Below are positions 29,159-37,765 of a stretch of DNA of 64,000 bases, piece by piece. Below the pieces are notes generated by a model. It saw nothing but the letters and a program-made list of their open reading frames with translations, had not been told where the DNA came from and did no database searches. The translations under genes and the position numbers were made by a program. Where the stretch lies: assembly GCA_024637155.1 (NCBI GenBank), contig JAGXFR010000056.1, positions 62,001 through 126,000 of the forward strand, read 5' to 3'. Source of the stretch: Burkholderiaceae bacterium. GTDB lineage: Bacteria; Pseudomonadota; Gammaproteobacteria; Burkholderiales; Burkholderiaceae_E. Positions within the stretch are counted from its first letter, which is position 1. Each line of letters starts with the position of its first letter.

Positions 29159-30093
29159 GCCTGCTCCTTGAGGGCCGCCTCGAGGGAGGTCGCGTCGTAG
29201 ACTGCGCTGACCCGCAGCTCGCGATCGATGCGCCCCACCAGTCCGGAGAGCACCTTGCCCGGTCCGAATTCGATCACCCGCGTGGCGCCGAGTTCGCGCA
29301 GGCGTCGCACCACCTCGACCCAGCGCACCGGTCGATAGGTCTGGCGCACCAGCGCATTGCGAATACGCGCCGGATCGGTCTCGACCGCCACGTCGACGTT
29401 GTTCACCAGGGATACTGCCGGCGCGCGCAGTTCCACGCCGGCCAGCGCGACGGCGAGCCGGTCGCCGGCCGGGCGCAGCAGGCTCGAGTGAAACGGCGCC
29501 GATACCGCGAGCGCAATCGCGCGCTTTGCACCGAGCGCGCGGGCGTGCTCGCAGGCGCGCTCGACGGCGGCCCGGTGTCCGGCGATCACCACTTGGGCGG
29601 GCGCATTGAAGTTGACGGGCTCGACCACCTCGTTCGGGTGTCCGGATTGCGCTTCCCGGCACGCCTGAGCGACGGTCGCGTCGTCGAGTCCCAGAATCGC
29701 CGCCATCGACCCGGTCCCCACCGGGACCGCGTCCTGCATCGCCTGCGCGCGCAGCCGCACGAGCGGCACGGCATCGCGCACGGACAGCGCTCCGGCGGCC
29801 ACGAGCGCCGTGTATTCGCCGAGGCTGTGACCCGCGACCAGCTGCGCGGGCGCACCTCCCGCGTCAAGCCAGGCCAGGTAGCAGGCGTAGCCCGCCACCA
29901 GCATCGCCGGCTGGGTATTGACCGTCAGCGCCAGCTCTTCGGCAGGTCCGCTGTGAATCTTCTGCGAGAGCGCTTCACCGAGCGCCGCATCGGCTTCGGC
30001 AATCATCTCGCGCACGGTTGCGACCTGCGCGAAGGGATCGAGCATCCCGACCGCCTGCGAGCCCTGCCCCGGAAAGACACATGCCAGCGTCAT
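29155..30093 (-). CDS. fabD: Malonyl-CoA:ACP transacylase
   Basis: A 312-residue transferase that loads malonate from CoA onto ACP. FPGQGSQAVGM is at the N terminus, the nucleophile Ser is in GHSLGEYTAL near residue 92, and the partner His lies in SAPFHSSLL near 200. GPGKVLSGL near the C terminus is typical. The ATG at 30093 is preceded by GGAAGGGA. It follows fabH after 26 bases and overlaps fabG. Confidence 0.97.
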   Translation of the reverse strand: MTLACVFPGQGSQAVGMLDPFAQVATVREMIAEADAALGEALSQKIHSGPAEELALTVNTQPAMLVAGYACYLAWLDAGGAPAQLVAGHSLGEYTALVAAGALSVRDAVPLVRLRAQAMQDAVPVGTGSMAAILGLDDATVAQACREAQSGHPNEVVEPVNFNAPAQVVIAGHRAAVERACEHARALGAKRAIALAVSAPFHSSLLRPAGDRLAVALAGVELRAPAVSLVNNVDVAVETDPARIRNALVRQTYRPVRWVEVVRRLRELGATRVIEFGPGKVLSGLVGRIDRELRVSAVYDATSLEAALKEQA

Positions 30094-30119
30094 CGAATCC
30101 CTTCCTTGCTCCGTTCGTT

Positions 30120-31097
30120 TCAGATCTGCACCAGCGCGGCGCCCCAGGTGAACCCCCCACCCACGCCCTCGAGGAGCACATGCTGACCCGGCTGGATCCG
30201 TCCGTCGCGCGTGCCCTGGTCGAGCGCGAGCGGCACCGACGCCGCGGAGGTGTTCGCATGCTGATCGACCGTGACCACGACCCGCTCGCGCGCGATCCCC
30301 ATGCGTTTCGCCGTGGCATCCAGGATACGGACATTGGCCTGGTGCGGAATCAGCCAGTCGACCTGGTCGAGGGTCATGCCCGCGGCTGCGACCGTCTCCC
30401 GGCCGACCGTGTCGAGCACCGACACCGCGAGCCGAAACACCGCCTGCCCGTTCATCGTCAGGTAGGGGTGTCCGACGATGGCCCCGCCGCTGAGATTGCC
30501 CGCGGTGCGCAGAATCGCCTCCTGGCGCCCGTCGGCGTGCAGTCGCGCCGCGCGCACACCGGGACAGGTATCGGCGGTGAGCACGATCGCCCCCGCCCCG
30601 TCGCCGAAGAGCACGCAGGTCGAGCGATCGTTCCAGTCGAGAATCCGCGAGAAGACCTCCGCCCCGATCACCAGCGCCCGGTTGGCGATGCCCGTGCGGA
30701 TCATCGCGTCGGCGGTGGCAAGACCGTAGACGAAGCCGCTGCAGACGGCCTGCACGTCGAACGCCGCGCCGCCGGGGGCATCGAGCGCCTTTTGCACGAG
30801 GCACGCCGTGCTCGGGAACACGTAATCCGGAGTCGATGTGGCCACGACGATCAGGTCGATCTCGCGGGCTTCGAGGCCGGCGGCGGCCAGCGCGTTGCGG
30901 GCCGCCTGGCAGGCGAGCTGGCTGCTCGTGACCCCCGCACCGGCGAGATAGCGCTGGCGAATGCCCGTGCGCTCGACGATCCACTCATCGGAGGTCACGA
31001 CGCCGCGCTCGGCAAGGCGGCGCACCAGTTCTGCGTTGCTGACCGGCTCGCCGGGCAGCGCGCTGCCCGTGCCGACGATGCGCGAGTAACGGTTCAT
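30120..31097 (-). CDS. fabH: 3-oxoacyl-[acyl-carrier-protein] synthase III
   Basis: A 325-residue enzyme that condenses acetyl-CoA with malonyl-ACP to start fatty-acid synthesis. The catalytic Cys is in [13 protein letters not shown] near residue 113; the His and Asn of the triad are in [10 protein letters not shown] near 252 and the [13 protein letters not shown] loop near 282. The C-terminal [11 protein letters not shown] is standard. The ATG at 31097 overlaps the plsX stop (ATGA). Confidence 0.98.
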   Translation of the reverse strand: MNRYSRIVGTGSALPGEPVSNAELVRRLAERGVVTSDEWIVERTGIRQRYLAGAGVTSSQLACQAARNALAAAGLEAREIDLIVVATSTPDYVFPSTACLVQKALDAPGGAAFDVQAVCSGFVYGLATADAMIRTGIANRALVIGAEVFSRILDWNDRSTCVLFGDGAGAIVLTADTCPGVRAARLHADGRQEAILRTAGNLSGGAIVGHPYLTMNGQAVFRLAVSVLDTVGRETVAAAGMTLDQVDWLIPHQANVRILDATAKRMGIARERVVVTVDQHANTSAASVPLALDQGTRDGRIQPGQHVLLEGVGGGFTWGAALVQI

Positions 31098-32185
31098 GCG
31101 CCGCCCTCCGGGGCGGGCGGCGCGCTCGCCTCGGATGCTGTCGTCCCCGCGGCGGCGGCACTCAGCACCGCGGCGGCGTCGCGAATCCGCGGAATGGCCT
31201 CCTCGATGCGTGCGAGCAGTCCGTTGCGCGCCGCGTCGTAGGCGCGCCGCAGCGCGAATTCGAAGGCGAACGCATCCGCGGATCCATGGCTCTTGATGAC
31301 CACCCCGCACAGTCCGACCAGGGTCGCGCCGTTGTAGCGCCGATGATCGAGCCGGGCCTTGAAGCGGCGCAGCACCGGGTAGGAAATGACGGCCATCAGG
31401 CGCGTGAACACATGCCGTTCGTACTCCTCGCGAATGAAACCTCCGAGCAGCTGGGCAAGGCCCTCCGAGGCCTTGAGCGCAACGTTGCCCACAAAACCGT
31501 CGCAGACGACGACGTCCACGGTTCCCTTGTAGATGTCGTTGCCCTCGACGTTGCCGTGGAAGTTCATTCCGCTCGCGCCGAGCAGCAGCGCCGCCTTGCG
31601 TACGGTCTCGTTGCCCTTGATGACTTCCTCGCCGATGTTGAGCAGTCCCACCGAGGGGTCCTCGCGGCCCTCGAGCGCGCTGACCAGCGCCGTGCCCATG
31701 ATGGCGAACTGTACGAAGTGCTCGGGCGCGCAGTCCACGTTCGCCCCCAGATCGAGCATCGTGGTGGTCGTCCCGCGCTGGTTCGGTAGCTGGCTGGCGA
31801 TCGCCGGCCGGTCGATGCCGGGAAGCATCCGCAGCACGTAGCGTGCGATCGCCATCAGGGCCCCGGTGTTGCCGGCACTCACGCAGGCATCGGCCTCGCC
31901 CGCCTTGAGCGCCTCCAGCGCGACCAGCATCGACGAGCCCTTGCGGCGGCGCAGTGCGACGGCAGGCGCCTCGTCCATCGCGATCACCGCCTCGGCGTGG
32001 CGGATCGTCACGCGCTTCGCGTCGTGGGCACGCTGCGCGGCCAGCGCGGCGCGCAGCTCCGTTTCGCGGCCGACCAGCACGAGATGGACGTCGGGAACGC
32101 TGGAGAGGAAACGCAGCGCGGCCGGTACCGTGACCGACAGCCCATGGTCTCCTCCCATGCAATCAATGGCGATGCGGACGGTCAT
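31094..32185 (-). CDS. plsX: Phosphate acyltransferase PlsX
   Basis: A 363-residue enzyme that converts acyl-ACP to acyl-phosphate, the donor for PlsY in phospholipid synthesis. The N-terminal [21 protein letters not shown] near residue 100, DLGANVDC near 150 and [11 protein letters not shown] near 190 are family landmarks. The last 25 residues form an Ala/Pro/Glu-rich tail. The ATG at 32185 begins the conserved core; the frame is open further upstream without family support. It follows rpmF after 118 bases. Confidence 0.96.
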   Translation of the reverse strand: MTVRIAIDCMGGDHGLSVTVPAALRFLSSVPDVHLVLVGRETELRAALAAQRAHDAKRVTIRHAEAVIAMDEAPAVALRRRKGSSMLVALEALKAGEADACVSAGNTGALMAIARYVLRMLPGIDRPAIASQLPNQRGTTTTMLDLGANVDCAPEHFVQFAIMGTALVSALEGREDPSVGLLNIGEEVIKGNETVRKAALLLGASGMNFHGNVEGNDIYKGTVDVVVCDGFVGNVALKASEGLAQLLGGFIREEYERHVFTRLMAVISYPVLRRFKARLDHRRYNGATLVGLCGVVIKSHGSADAFAFEFALRRAYDAARNGLLARIEEAIPRIRDAAAVLSAAAAGTTASEASAPPAPEGGA

Positions 32186-32303
32186 TGTCGGCGCAGGCGT
32201 CCTCTGCGGGAAGTTCGATTCAGCCGGGCACGCCGGCTCGCGCGACCCGTCCACGTCGCCTCCGGGCCGTGGCAGCCCGCACGTGGGCCGCCCGGCAACG
32301 GTC

Positions 32304-32486
32304 TTATTCGTCGCTCTTGGTCTGCACGACCTTCTTGCCGCGGTAGAAGCCGCTCGGGCTGATGTGGTGGCGCCGATGCACCTCGCCGGTGGTCGGCTCG
32401 GTCGCAAGCGTCGGATTCGCAAGGGAGTCGTGCGCACGATGCATGCCGCGCTTCGACGAGGATTTCTTGTTTTGCTGGACGGCCAT
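32304..32486 (-). CDS. rpmF: 50S ribosomal protein L32
   Basis: A 60-residue basic ribosomal protein. It starts [20 protein letters not shown] and ends in the [15 protein letters not shown] region, the usual L32 pattern. It has no cysteines and is therefore the zinc-free form common in beta/gammaproteobacteria. GGAG lies 8 bases before the ATG. It is the first gene of the plsX-fab run after a likely promoter. Confidence 0.97.
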   Translation of the reverse strand: MAVQQNKKSSSKRGMHRAHDSLANPTLATEPTTGEVHRRHHISPSGFYRGKKVVQTKSDE

Positions 32487-32518
32487 GTGCTGGTCTCCGG
32501 GGGAAATAATAACTTTCC

Positions 32519-32527
32519 ATTGTATCA
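32519..32527 (-). promoter_or_regulatory. Extended -10 promoter before rpmF
   Basis: TGA-TACAAT on the minus strand makes an extended -10 ending 33 bases before the rpmF ATG. The -35 region is weak. It would drive rpmF-plsX-fabHDG separately from yceD. Confidence 0.5.
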
Positions 32528-32598
32528 GGACTCGAACTGCCGTGTCCCGGCCGAACCCGCCAAAGCCGGGCGCCGCAAGGCATCGGCGGCGGCGCGCG

Positions 32599-33120
32599 TC
32601 ACTGTGGGCGCACCGGTCCACCGCGCTTGAATGCGGCCAGCCCCGCGAGCGGCCCGGCGTGCTCCTCGCCGTCGTCCGCTCCCAGACCCGGCGGCGCGCA
32701 GTCCTCGTGTGCCGCCAGGGGCGGCAATGCCAAAATGGCCTCGTCCTCCAGCAATGCCAGCAGATCGAAGTGCCGGCTGCCGGCAATCACGTCGATCTCC
32801 ATCTCCTGCTCGTCGAGTTCCGCCGCCATCGCCTCGTCGGCAACGACCAGCAGCCTACGCGCGACGACCAGTTCGACCTCCACCGGCTCGAGGCACTTGC
32901 CACAGGGCAGCGCCGGTCGCGCCTGTGCCTCCAGGACCAGGTACAGTCGCGTTCCGGTGCGCGGGTCGCCCTCGACCCGGCCCTGCGCCGTCCAGCGCAG
33001 CGTTCCCGCAGTGCTGGCCAGCAGAGACGCGAGCCGCGGCAAGTTCGAGAGCGCTTCCTGCCCCGCGACGCTGCTGCCTTCGTGAATCATTGCGAAGATG
33101 TCGATCGAGCGTTCGTCCAT
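32599..33120 (-). CDS. yceD: YceD/DUF177 family protein (23S rRNA accumulation protein)
   Basis: A 173-residue protein of the DUF177 family, which in E. coli and plants is needed for normal 23S rRNA accumulation. The diagnostic [14 protein letters not shown] stretch with the CxxC lies near residue 75, and [17 protein letters not shown] is the conserved C-terminal region. The ATG at 33120 has GGGAGGGG three bases upstream. The pair yceD-rpmF is conserved across proteobacteria. Frames open further upstream overlap maf antisense and are not coding. Confidence 0.92.
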   Translation of the reverse strand: MDERSIDIFAMIHEGSSVAGQEALSNLPRLASLLASTAGTLRWTAQGRVEGDPRTGTRLYLVLEAQARPALPCGKCLEPVEVELVVARRLLVVADEAMAAELDEQEMEIDVIAGSRHFDLLALLEDEAILALPPLAAHEDCAPPGLGADDGEEHAGPLAGLAAFKRGGPVRPQ

Positions 33121-33132
33121 CACCCCTCCCGA

Positions 33133-33149
33133 GCCGCTATGATAGCGGC
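33133..33149. promoter_or_regulatory. Palindrome with overlapping divergent -10-like boxes between yceD and maf
   Basis: A perfect inverted repeat, GCCGCTAT and ATAGCGGC around one base, lies in the 72-base gap. It contains TATGAT on the plus strand (towards maf) and TATCAT on the minus strand (towards yceD). It could be an operator acting on both genes or a shared promoter core. No clear -35 boxes were found. Confidence 0.4.
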
Positions 33150-33192
33150 CGACCCCCGCACTCACTCCATTTCCCACGCCGAGGTCCCGCCA

Positions 33193-33816
33193 TTGAATGA
33201 ATCGCCCGCCGCACCGGCGCCGCCCTCCCCTGATCTGATCCTGGCCTCGAGTTCCCGGTATCGCCAGGAACTCCTCGCGCGCCTGCAGCTGCGTTTTGCG
33301 GTGATCGCGCCCGAGCTCGACGAGTCGCCCGCGCCGGGCGAGACGCCGCCGGTGCTCGCGTCGCGCCTCGCCCTGGCCAAGGCCTGCGCGGTCGCGGCGC
33401 GCCATCCGGCGGCGGTCGTCATCGGCTCGGATCAGACGGCGACGCTCGACGGAACGGGTCTGGTCGGCAAGCCGGGAACGCACGAGCGCGCGGTCGCGCA
33501 GCTGCGCGCGGCATCGGGGCGCGCGATGCAGTTCCACACTGCCCTCGCCGTGGTCTGTCTGGAGCGCAATTTCCGGGAGAGCGTCACGGTCGATACGACG
33601 GTGCGCTTCCGCGACCTGACGACCGAGATGATCGAGGCCTACCTGCGCGCCGAGACGCCCTACGACTGCACCGGCTCGGCCAAGTGCGAGGGGCTCGGGG
33701 TGGCGCTGCTGGCCTCGATCGAGGGCCCTGACCCCACTGCGCTCATCGGGTTGCCGCTGATCGCGCTGTGTCCGATGCTGGCGCGAGCCGGCATCGCGGT
33801 GCTGCCCGGTGCCTGA
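33193..33816 (+). CDS. Maf-like nucleotide pyrophosphatase (YceF type)
   Basis: A Maf/HAM1-fold enzyme of 207 residues that hydrolyses non-canonical nucleotides; YceF-type members prefer 7-methyl-GTP. The N-terminal LILASSSRYRQELL, GSDQTATLDG with the general-base Asp, GKPGTHERAVAQL, CTGSAKCEGLG and EGPDPTALIGLPLIALC all match YceF. The start is uncertain: TTG at 33193 has GAGG eight bases upstream, while an ATG at 33139 in the same frame has no ribosome-binding site and lies in the palindrome. It is divergent from yceD, its usual neighbour in E. coli. Confidence 0.93.
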   Translation: MNESPAAPAPPSPDLILASSSRYRQELLARLQLRFAVIAPELDESPAPGETPPVLASRLALAKACAVAARHPAAVVIGSDQTATLDGTGLVGKPGTHERAVAQLRAASGRAMQFHTALAVVCLERNFRESVTVDTTVRFRDLTTEMIEAYLRAETPYDCTGSAKCEGLGVALLASIEGPDPTALIGLPLIALCPMLARAGIAVLPGA

Positions 33817-33820
33817 ATCA

Positions 33821-34549
33821 ATGGCCCACGCTGCCGGGCGCCTGTGGCTGATCCCCGCGCCGATCGGCGCCCCGGCGGACGCCCCGCTTGTCCTGCCGCG
33901 CGCCACGCTCACGGCGATCGCCACGCTCGAGGTCTTCATCGTCGAGCACGCGAAGAGCGCGCGCGCCTTCCTGCGCGAGGTCCCGCTCGCGCGCCCGCTG
34001 CAGGAACTCGAGATGATCGAGTGGAACGAGCACAGCCGCGCGGCCGACGTGCCCCGGATGCTGGCGCCACTGCTCGCCGGCCGCGATGTCGGGCTCCTCT
34101 CGGAGGCCGGTTGCCCGGCGGTGGCCGATCCGGGCGCGGACCTCGTCGCGGCCGCCCATGCCCAAGGCATCGAGGTGCTCCCACTGATCGGGCCGAGCTC
34201 TCTGCTGCTGGCGCTGATGGCCTCCGGCCTGAACGGGCAGCGCTTCTGTTTCGCGGGCTATCTGCCGGTCGAGGCGCTCGCGCGCGCCAAGGCCATCGTC
34301 GCGTGCGAGCGGCGCTCGGCGCAGGGCGACGAAACCGTGCTGGTGATTGAGACGCCCTACCGCAATCAGCACCTCTTCGATGCGCTGGTCGCGAACCTGC
34401 GTCCGGATACGCGGGTGCTCGTCGCCATGGCCCTGGGATTTCCCGAGCAGCGCATCGTGAGCCGCAGCGTGCGCGAGCTGCGTGCGAGTCCGCTCGAAGT
34501 GCCGCGCATGCCCACGGTGTTCGGCCTGCTGGCGCACTCGCGGGCGTGA
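33821..34549 (+). CDS. RsmI-like SAM-dependent methyltransferase (tetrapyrrole methylase fold)
   Basis: A 242-residue protein of the tetrapyrrole/diphthine methylase superfamily related to RsmI, which 2'-O-methylates C1402 of 16S rRNA. LWLIPAPIG at the N terminus, SEAGCPAVADPGADLV near residue 88 and PLIGPSSLLLALMASGLNGQRFCFAGYLP near 118 correspond to the SAM-binding loops. A canonical RsmI usually has the motif GTPGISDPG, so this is a divergent paralogue rather than RsmI itself. The start is ATG 33821 or GTG 33809, the latter overlapping the maf stop. It meets sppA tail to tail. Confidence 0.82.
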   Translation: MAHAAGRLWLIPAPIGAPADAPLVLPRATLTAIATLEVFIVEHAKSARAFLREVPLARPLQELEMIEWNEHSRAADVPRMLAPLLAGRDVGLLSEAGCPAVADPGADLVAAAHAQGIEVLPLIGPSSLLLALMASGLNGQRFCFAGYLPVEALARAKAIVACERRSAQGDETVLVIETPYRNQHLFDALVANLRPDTRVLVAMALGFPEQRIVSRSVRELRASPLEVPRMPTVFGLLAHSRA

Positions 34550-34553
34550 TTCG

Positions 34554-35507
34554 CTAACGCAGCTTCCAGCCCCCGGCGCCCGGAAGTGCTGCGCCGATGC
34601 TCACGCCCATGCGCTTGGCCAGCCGATCGAGCAGGCCCTCGTGCCGCGAGAAGTCGACGACCTCTTCGGCCTTGATCACATCGCGCGCCACCGAGTCCAG
34701 ATTCCCGAAAGCGTCGACAAGCCCGAGTTCGATCGCGTGCGCACCACTCCACACCAGCCCCGTGAAGACGTCCGCATCGGGCTTGAGGCGCTCTCCGCGA
34801 CCGCGCCGCACGGCATCGATGAACTGGGTGTGGATTTCGTTGAGCAGCCCCTGCGCGTGGCGCCGCTGTTCATCATCGAGCGTAGAGAAAGGGTCGAGGA
34901 ACCCCTTGTTGCGCCCGGCGGTGAGCAGTCGGCGCTCGACGCCGAGCTTGTCGAGCGTCTCGACGAAGCCGAATCCATCCATCAGCACGCCGATCGAACC
35001 GACGATGCTCGCCTTGTCCACGTAGATCCGGTCGGCCGCGGCGGCGACGTAATAGCCACCCGAAGCGCCGATGTCGTCGATCACCGCATACAGCGGGATC
35101 TTCGGGTGGCGCTCGCGCTGGCGCCGGATTTCGTCGTAGATGATCCCCGCCTGGACCGGGCTGCCGCCAGGGCTGTTGACGCGCAACACGACGCCCGCGG
35201 TTCGCTTGTCCTCGAAAGCTTCCTTCAACGCCGCGAGCACATTGTCGGCCGAGATCTCGCCGCCGGCCTGCAGCACGCCGTTGATTTCGACGAGCGCGGT
35301 GTGCTGTGAAGCGCGTGCCGGGCCTTGGCTCCAGGCGAACCAGCCGGCGGCGGCGACGGACCCCGTCACACAGAGGGGCAGCACCAGCTTGAAGAACACG
35401 CCCCAGCGCCGCGCGCGGCGCCACTCGGCCATCGCCTCACGGGCAAAGCGCTCGATGACGTGGCGCTCCCAACCGGTGGCTCGCGGTTCACGATCCGGAT
35501 CATTCAT
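34554..35507 (-). CDS. sppA: Signal peptide peptidase SppA, short form
   Basis: A 317-residue S49 peptidase anchored by one N-terminal helix (about residues 40-60) with the active domain in the periplasm; it degrades released signal peptides. The oxyanion region VLRVNSPGGSPVQAG and the nucleophile Ser in DDIGASGGYYVA are clear. The Lys partner is probably in GRNKGFLDPF about 50 residues on. It is the single-domain form, about half the length of E. coli SppA. The ATG at 35507 has GAGG seven bases upstream; a GTG at 35510 is adjacent. Confidence 0.94.
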   Translation of the reverse strand: MNDPDREPRATGWERHVIERFAREAMAEWRRARRWGVFFKLVLPLCVTGSVAAAGWFAWSQGPARASQHTALVEINGVLQAGGEISADNVLAALKEAFEDKRTAGVVLRVNSPGGSPVQAGIIYDEIRRQRERHPKIPLYAVIDDIGASGGYYVAAAADRIYVDKASIVGSIGVLMDGFGFVETLDKLGVERRLLTAGRNKGFLDPFSTLDDEQRRHAQGLLNEIHTQFIDAVRRGRGERLKPDADVFTGLVWSGAHAIELGLVDAFGNLDSVARDVIKAEEVVDFSRHEGLLDRLAKRMGVSIGAALPGAGGWKLR

Positions 35508-35554
35508 CACTTCACCTCATGGACGAAAACTTCCGACGCGTCGGAACCGTGCTC

Positions 35555-36214
35555 TCAGACGCGCCCCATCAACTCGGCGCGCAGTTGCGCGACCGTGTCG
35601 ACCACCGCCAGCGCAGGCTCGATACCCAGCTCCGCACGCGGATGCGCCCCGTAGCTTACCCCGATCGCCGCAGAACCGGCACGCCGCGCCATGCCGAGAT
35701 CGTGGGTGGTGTCGCCGACCATCAGCGCCTCGGAGGTGGCGATTCCGAGCTCCGCGCAGATATCCTCCAGCATCCAGGGCGCCGGTTTGGGCGAACCCTC
35801 GTCGGCGCAGCGCGAAGTGAAGAAACGCCCGTTCCAGCCGGTCTTGCGCAACGCCCGGTCCAGTCCGACCCGCGACTTGCCGGTGGCGATCGCCAGCCAG
35901 GAGTCGGAATCCGCCAGCGCATCGAGGATTCCGACGATTCCGTCGAAGGGCATCAAATGCGGGTCGCGCTGGAAGAAATGCACCTTGTAGCGCTCGACGT
36001 ACGCGTCCATCTGCCGCTCGTCGATCGAGGGCACTGCCGTGAAGATCGCCTCGCGCAGGCCCAGCCCGATCACATGGGAGGCCTGTTCGCGGGTCGGCAC
36101 CTCCAGCCCGAGGTCGGCGGCCGCACCGCAGATGGCCGCCACGATCGCATCGGTCGAGTCCACCAGGGTCCCGTCCCAGTCGAAGACCACCACGCGAAAC
36201 GGTCCCTCACCCAT
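35555..36214 (-). CDS. HAD-superfamily hydrolase, phosphoglycolate phosphatase-like
   Basis: A 219-residue phosphatase with the DxDxT motif FDWDGTLVDST at the N terminus, an alpha-helical cap, the ATGKSRVGLD segment (motif II/III region) and GDTTHDLGMARRAG (motif IV Asp pair). It belongs with Gph-like proteins; the substrate is not fixed by sequence. The ATG at 36214 overlaps the end of rluC by 8 bases, and the rluC-HAD-sppA order is common in betaproteobacteria. Confidence 0.9.
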   Translation of the reverse strand: MGEGPFRVVVFDWDGTLVDSTDAIVAAICGAAADLGLEVPTREQASHVIGLGLREAIFTAVPSIDERQMDAYVERYKVHFFQRDPHLMPFDGIVGILDALADSDSWLAIATGKSRVGLDRALRKTGWNGRFFTSRCADEGSPKPAPWMLEDICAELGIATSEALMVGDTTHDLGMARRAGSAAIGVSYGAHPRAELGIEPALAVVDTVAQLRAELMGRV

Positions 36215-37292
36215 CGATCGTTCCGGCGGCCGGGACCAGCGCGGCGAAGGCGCTCGGGACGGGCGCGCGCACGGTCATCACCCGGCCGGTGCGCGGATGG
36301 CGGAACGCGATGCGGGCGGCGTGCAGGAACATGCGGCGATGCCCGGCGCGGGCCAGGCTGCGGTTGAGCTCGAAATTCCCGTACTTGTCGTCCCCCGCGA
36401 TCGGAAAGCCGGCCTGCGCGAGATGGACCCGGATCTGGTGCGTCCGCCCCGTGAGCAACTCGGCCTCGACCAGGCTGAATTCCCCGAGGGACGGCAGCAC
36501 GATGCTCCCGAGACCCGTGATCCGCGTCCGCGCCTCCTGTCCTTGCGGGTCCACGGCCACCCGGCGCTCGCCTTGCGTGGTCAGATAGCGCTGCAGCCCG
36601 AACGAGAAGGTCTTCGTTCGCTTGGGGAAACGCCCCGCGACGATGGCGAGGTAGCGCTTGTCCGTGCTGCGCTCGCGCAACTGGCGGTGCAGATCGAGCA
36701 GCCAGGGCCGCTTGCGGGCGAACAGCAGTACCCCTGAGGTATCCCGGTCGAGGCGGTGGACCAGCTCCAGAAAGCGCTCATCCGGGCGCGCAGCGCGCAG
36801 CTGCTCGATCGCGCCGCTCGCGATCCCGCTCCCGCCGTGGACCGCGACGCCGGCCGGTTTGTCGATCGCGATGATCCCCTCGTCCTCGAAGATCACCGGC
36901 AGGAGTTCTCCCGCGCGCGCCGCCGCCGGGCTCGCGGTGCCGGCGCGGGGTTCCTGCGGCAGGGCGACCCGCACCGGGGGAATGCGCACCTGCTCGCCTG
37001 CTTCGAGCCGATGGTCGGCCCGAGCGCGGTGTCCATCGACGCGCAACTGGCCGCTGCGGATCAGCTGGTAGAGGTGGCTGCGCGGGACGCCCTTGCAGGA
37101 GCGGATCAGGAAATTGTCCAGCCGCTGCCCGGCGCTGTTCTCGTCGATCAGCACGAGCCGCACCGCCGGAGCGAGCGCATCGGACTCGCCCGATCCAGCG
37201 CCGGACGGTTCCTTTGGGGTCCGTTCGGCCGCAGAGAGCGGGTGAACTTGTATACGTAAGCCCTTCAAATTGCTATACTCATCGTTCCGCAT
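36207..37292 (-). CDS. rluC: 23S rRNA pseudouridine synthase RluC
   Basis: Modifies U955, U2504 and U2580 of 23S rRNA in E. coli. An S4 RNA-binding domain (AGQRLDNFLIRSCKGVPRSHLYQLIRSGQLRVDG) precedes the catalytic domain with the Asp of HRLDRDTSGVLLFA. TGRTHQIRVHLAQAGFPIAGDDKYG is conserved motif III. From ATG 37292 the protein has 361 residues, about 40 more than E. coli RluC, with an unconserved N terminus. A GTG at 37163 would give 318 residues. The proposed rne promoter overlaps the first codons if the longer start is used, so the short form is a serious alternative. Confidence 0.92.
   Translation of the reverse strand: MRNDEYSNLKGLRIQVHPLSAAERTPKEPSGAGSGESDALAPAVRLVLIDENSAGQRLDNFLIRSCKGVPRSHLYQLIRSGQLRVDGHRARADHRLEAGEQVRIPPVRVALPQEPRAGTASPAAARAGELLPVIFEDEGIIAIDKPAGVAVHGGSGIASGAIEQLRAARPDERFLELVHRLDRDTSGVLLFARKRPWLLDLHRQLRERSTDKRYLAIVAGRFPKRTKTFSFGLQRYLTTQGERRVAVDPQGQEARTRITGLGSIVLPSLGEFSLVEAELLTGRTHQIRVHLAQAGFPIAGDDKYGNFELNRSLARAGHRRMFLHAARIAFRHPRTGRVMTVRAPVPSAFAALVPAAGTIDG
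37271..37279 (+). promoter_or_regulatory. Extended -10 promoter for rne
   Basis: TGC-TATACT on the plus strand is an extended -10 element. A TTGTAT lies 20 bases further upstream, too far for an ideal -35. It faces rne and would give a leader of about 480 bases, similar in scale to the 361-base leader of E. coli rne. Confidence 0.5.
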
Positions 37293-37765
37293 CCGTGGTG
37301 CGCAGGCGTTGTGCAACCAAGCAGTGTGGGCCTGAGAAGATGGCTGAGGGTCGTAATCGACCGCTCGCCCGGTGCAGGCCCGGTAACGCCAAGGTCGATC
37401 ACGAAGCGCCGAGGGATCCGATTCTACCGGTACCCGAAGGCGCGGGCGGTGGGAAGAATAATGGATCCGCGGCTCCGATCCCTGGGGACGGAGCGCGGGA
37501 CGATGCGAACTCATTGAGAATATGCGAGCGGTCAGCGCCTCGTCGCTGACCAGTCCAACCTGTGCGCCTCCCGGCTATTCAAACGCAACGACACCGAACC
37601 TGCACGCGCTTGCGCCGCCAGATCGGCGCTCGCCTGCGCCTGCCGGACCTGCAGGGTCCACGCTAGCGGCAACACCGCTTCGCGCTCGTTTCCTCTCGTC
37701 TGCCCGTTCGCATCTCCCGCTGGTCTTCGCGTCGGCCACGCCTGCTGACGCCGGGAGTCATCTGA
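37293..37765 (+). other. Long untranslated leader of rne
   Basis: This 473-base stretch between the divergent rluC and rne genes contains no convincing gene. It holds several potential hairpins, for example GGTCG-TAAT-CGACC near 37349, and purine-rich single-stranded segments. In E. coli the rne leader mediates autoregulation, because RNase E cleaves its own mRNA when in excess; the length and position here fit the same role, by inference. Confidence 0.5.

Noticed and set aside
32362-34170. Long frames on both strands extending upstream of maf and yceD
   Set aside because: Only the conserved Maf and YceD portions match families; the rest lies antisense to neighbouring genes.
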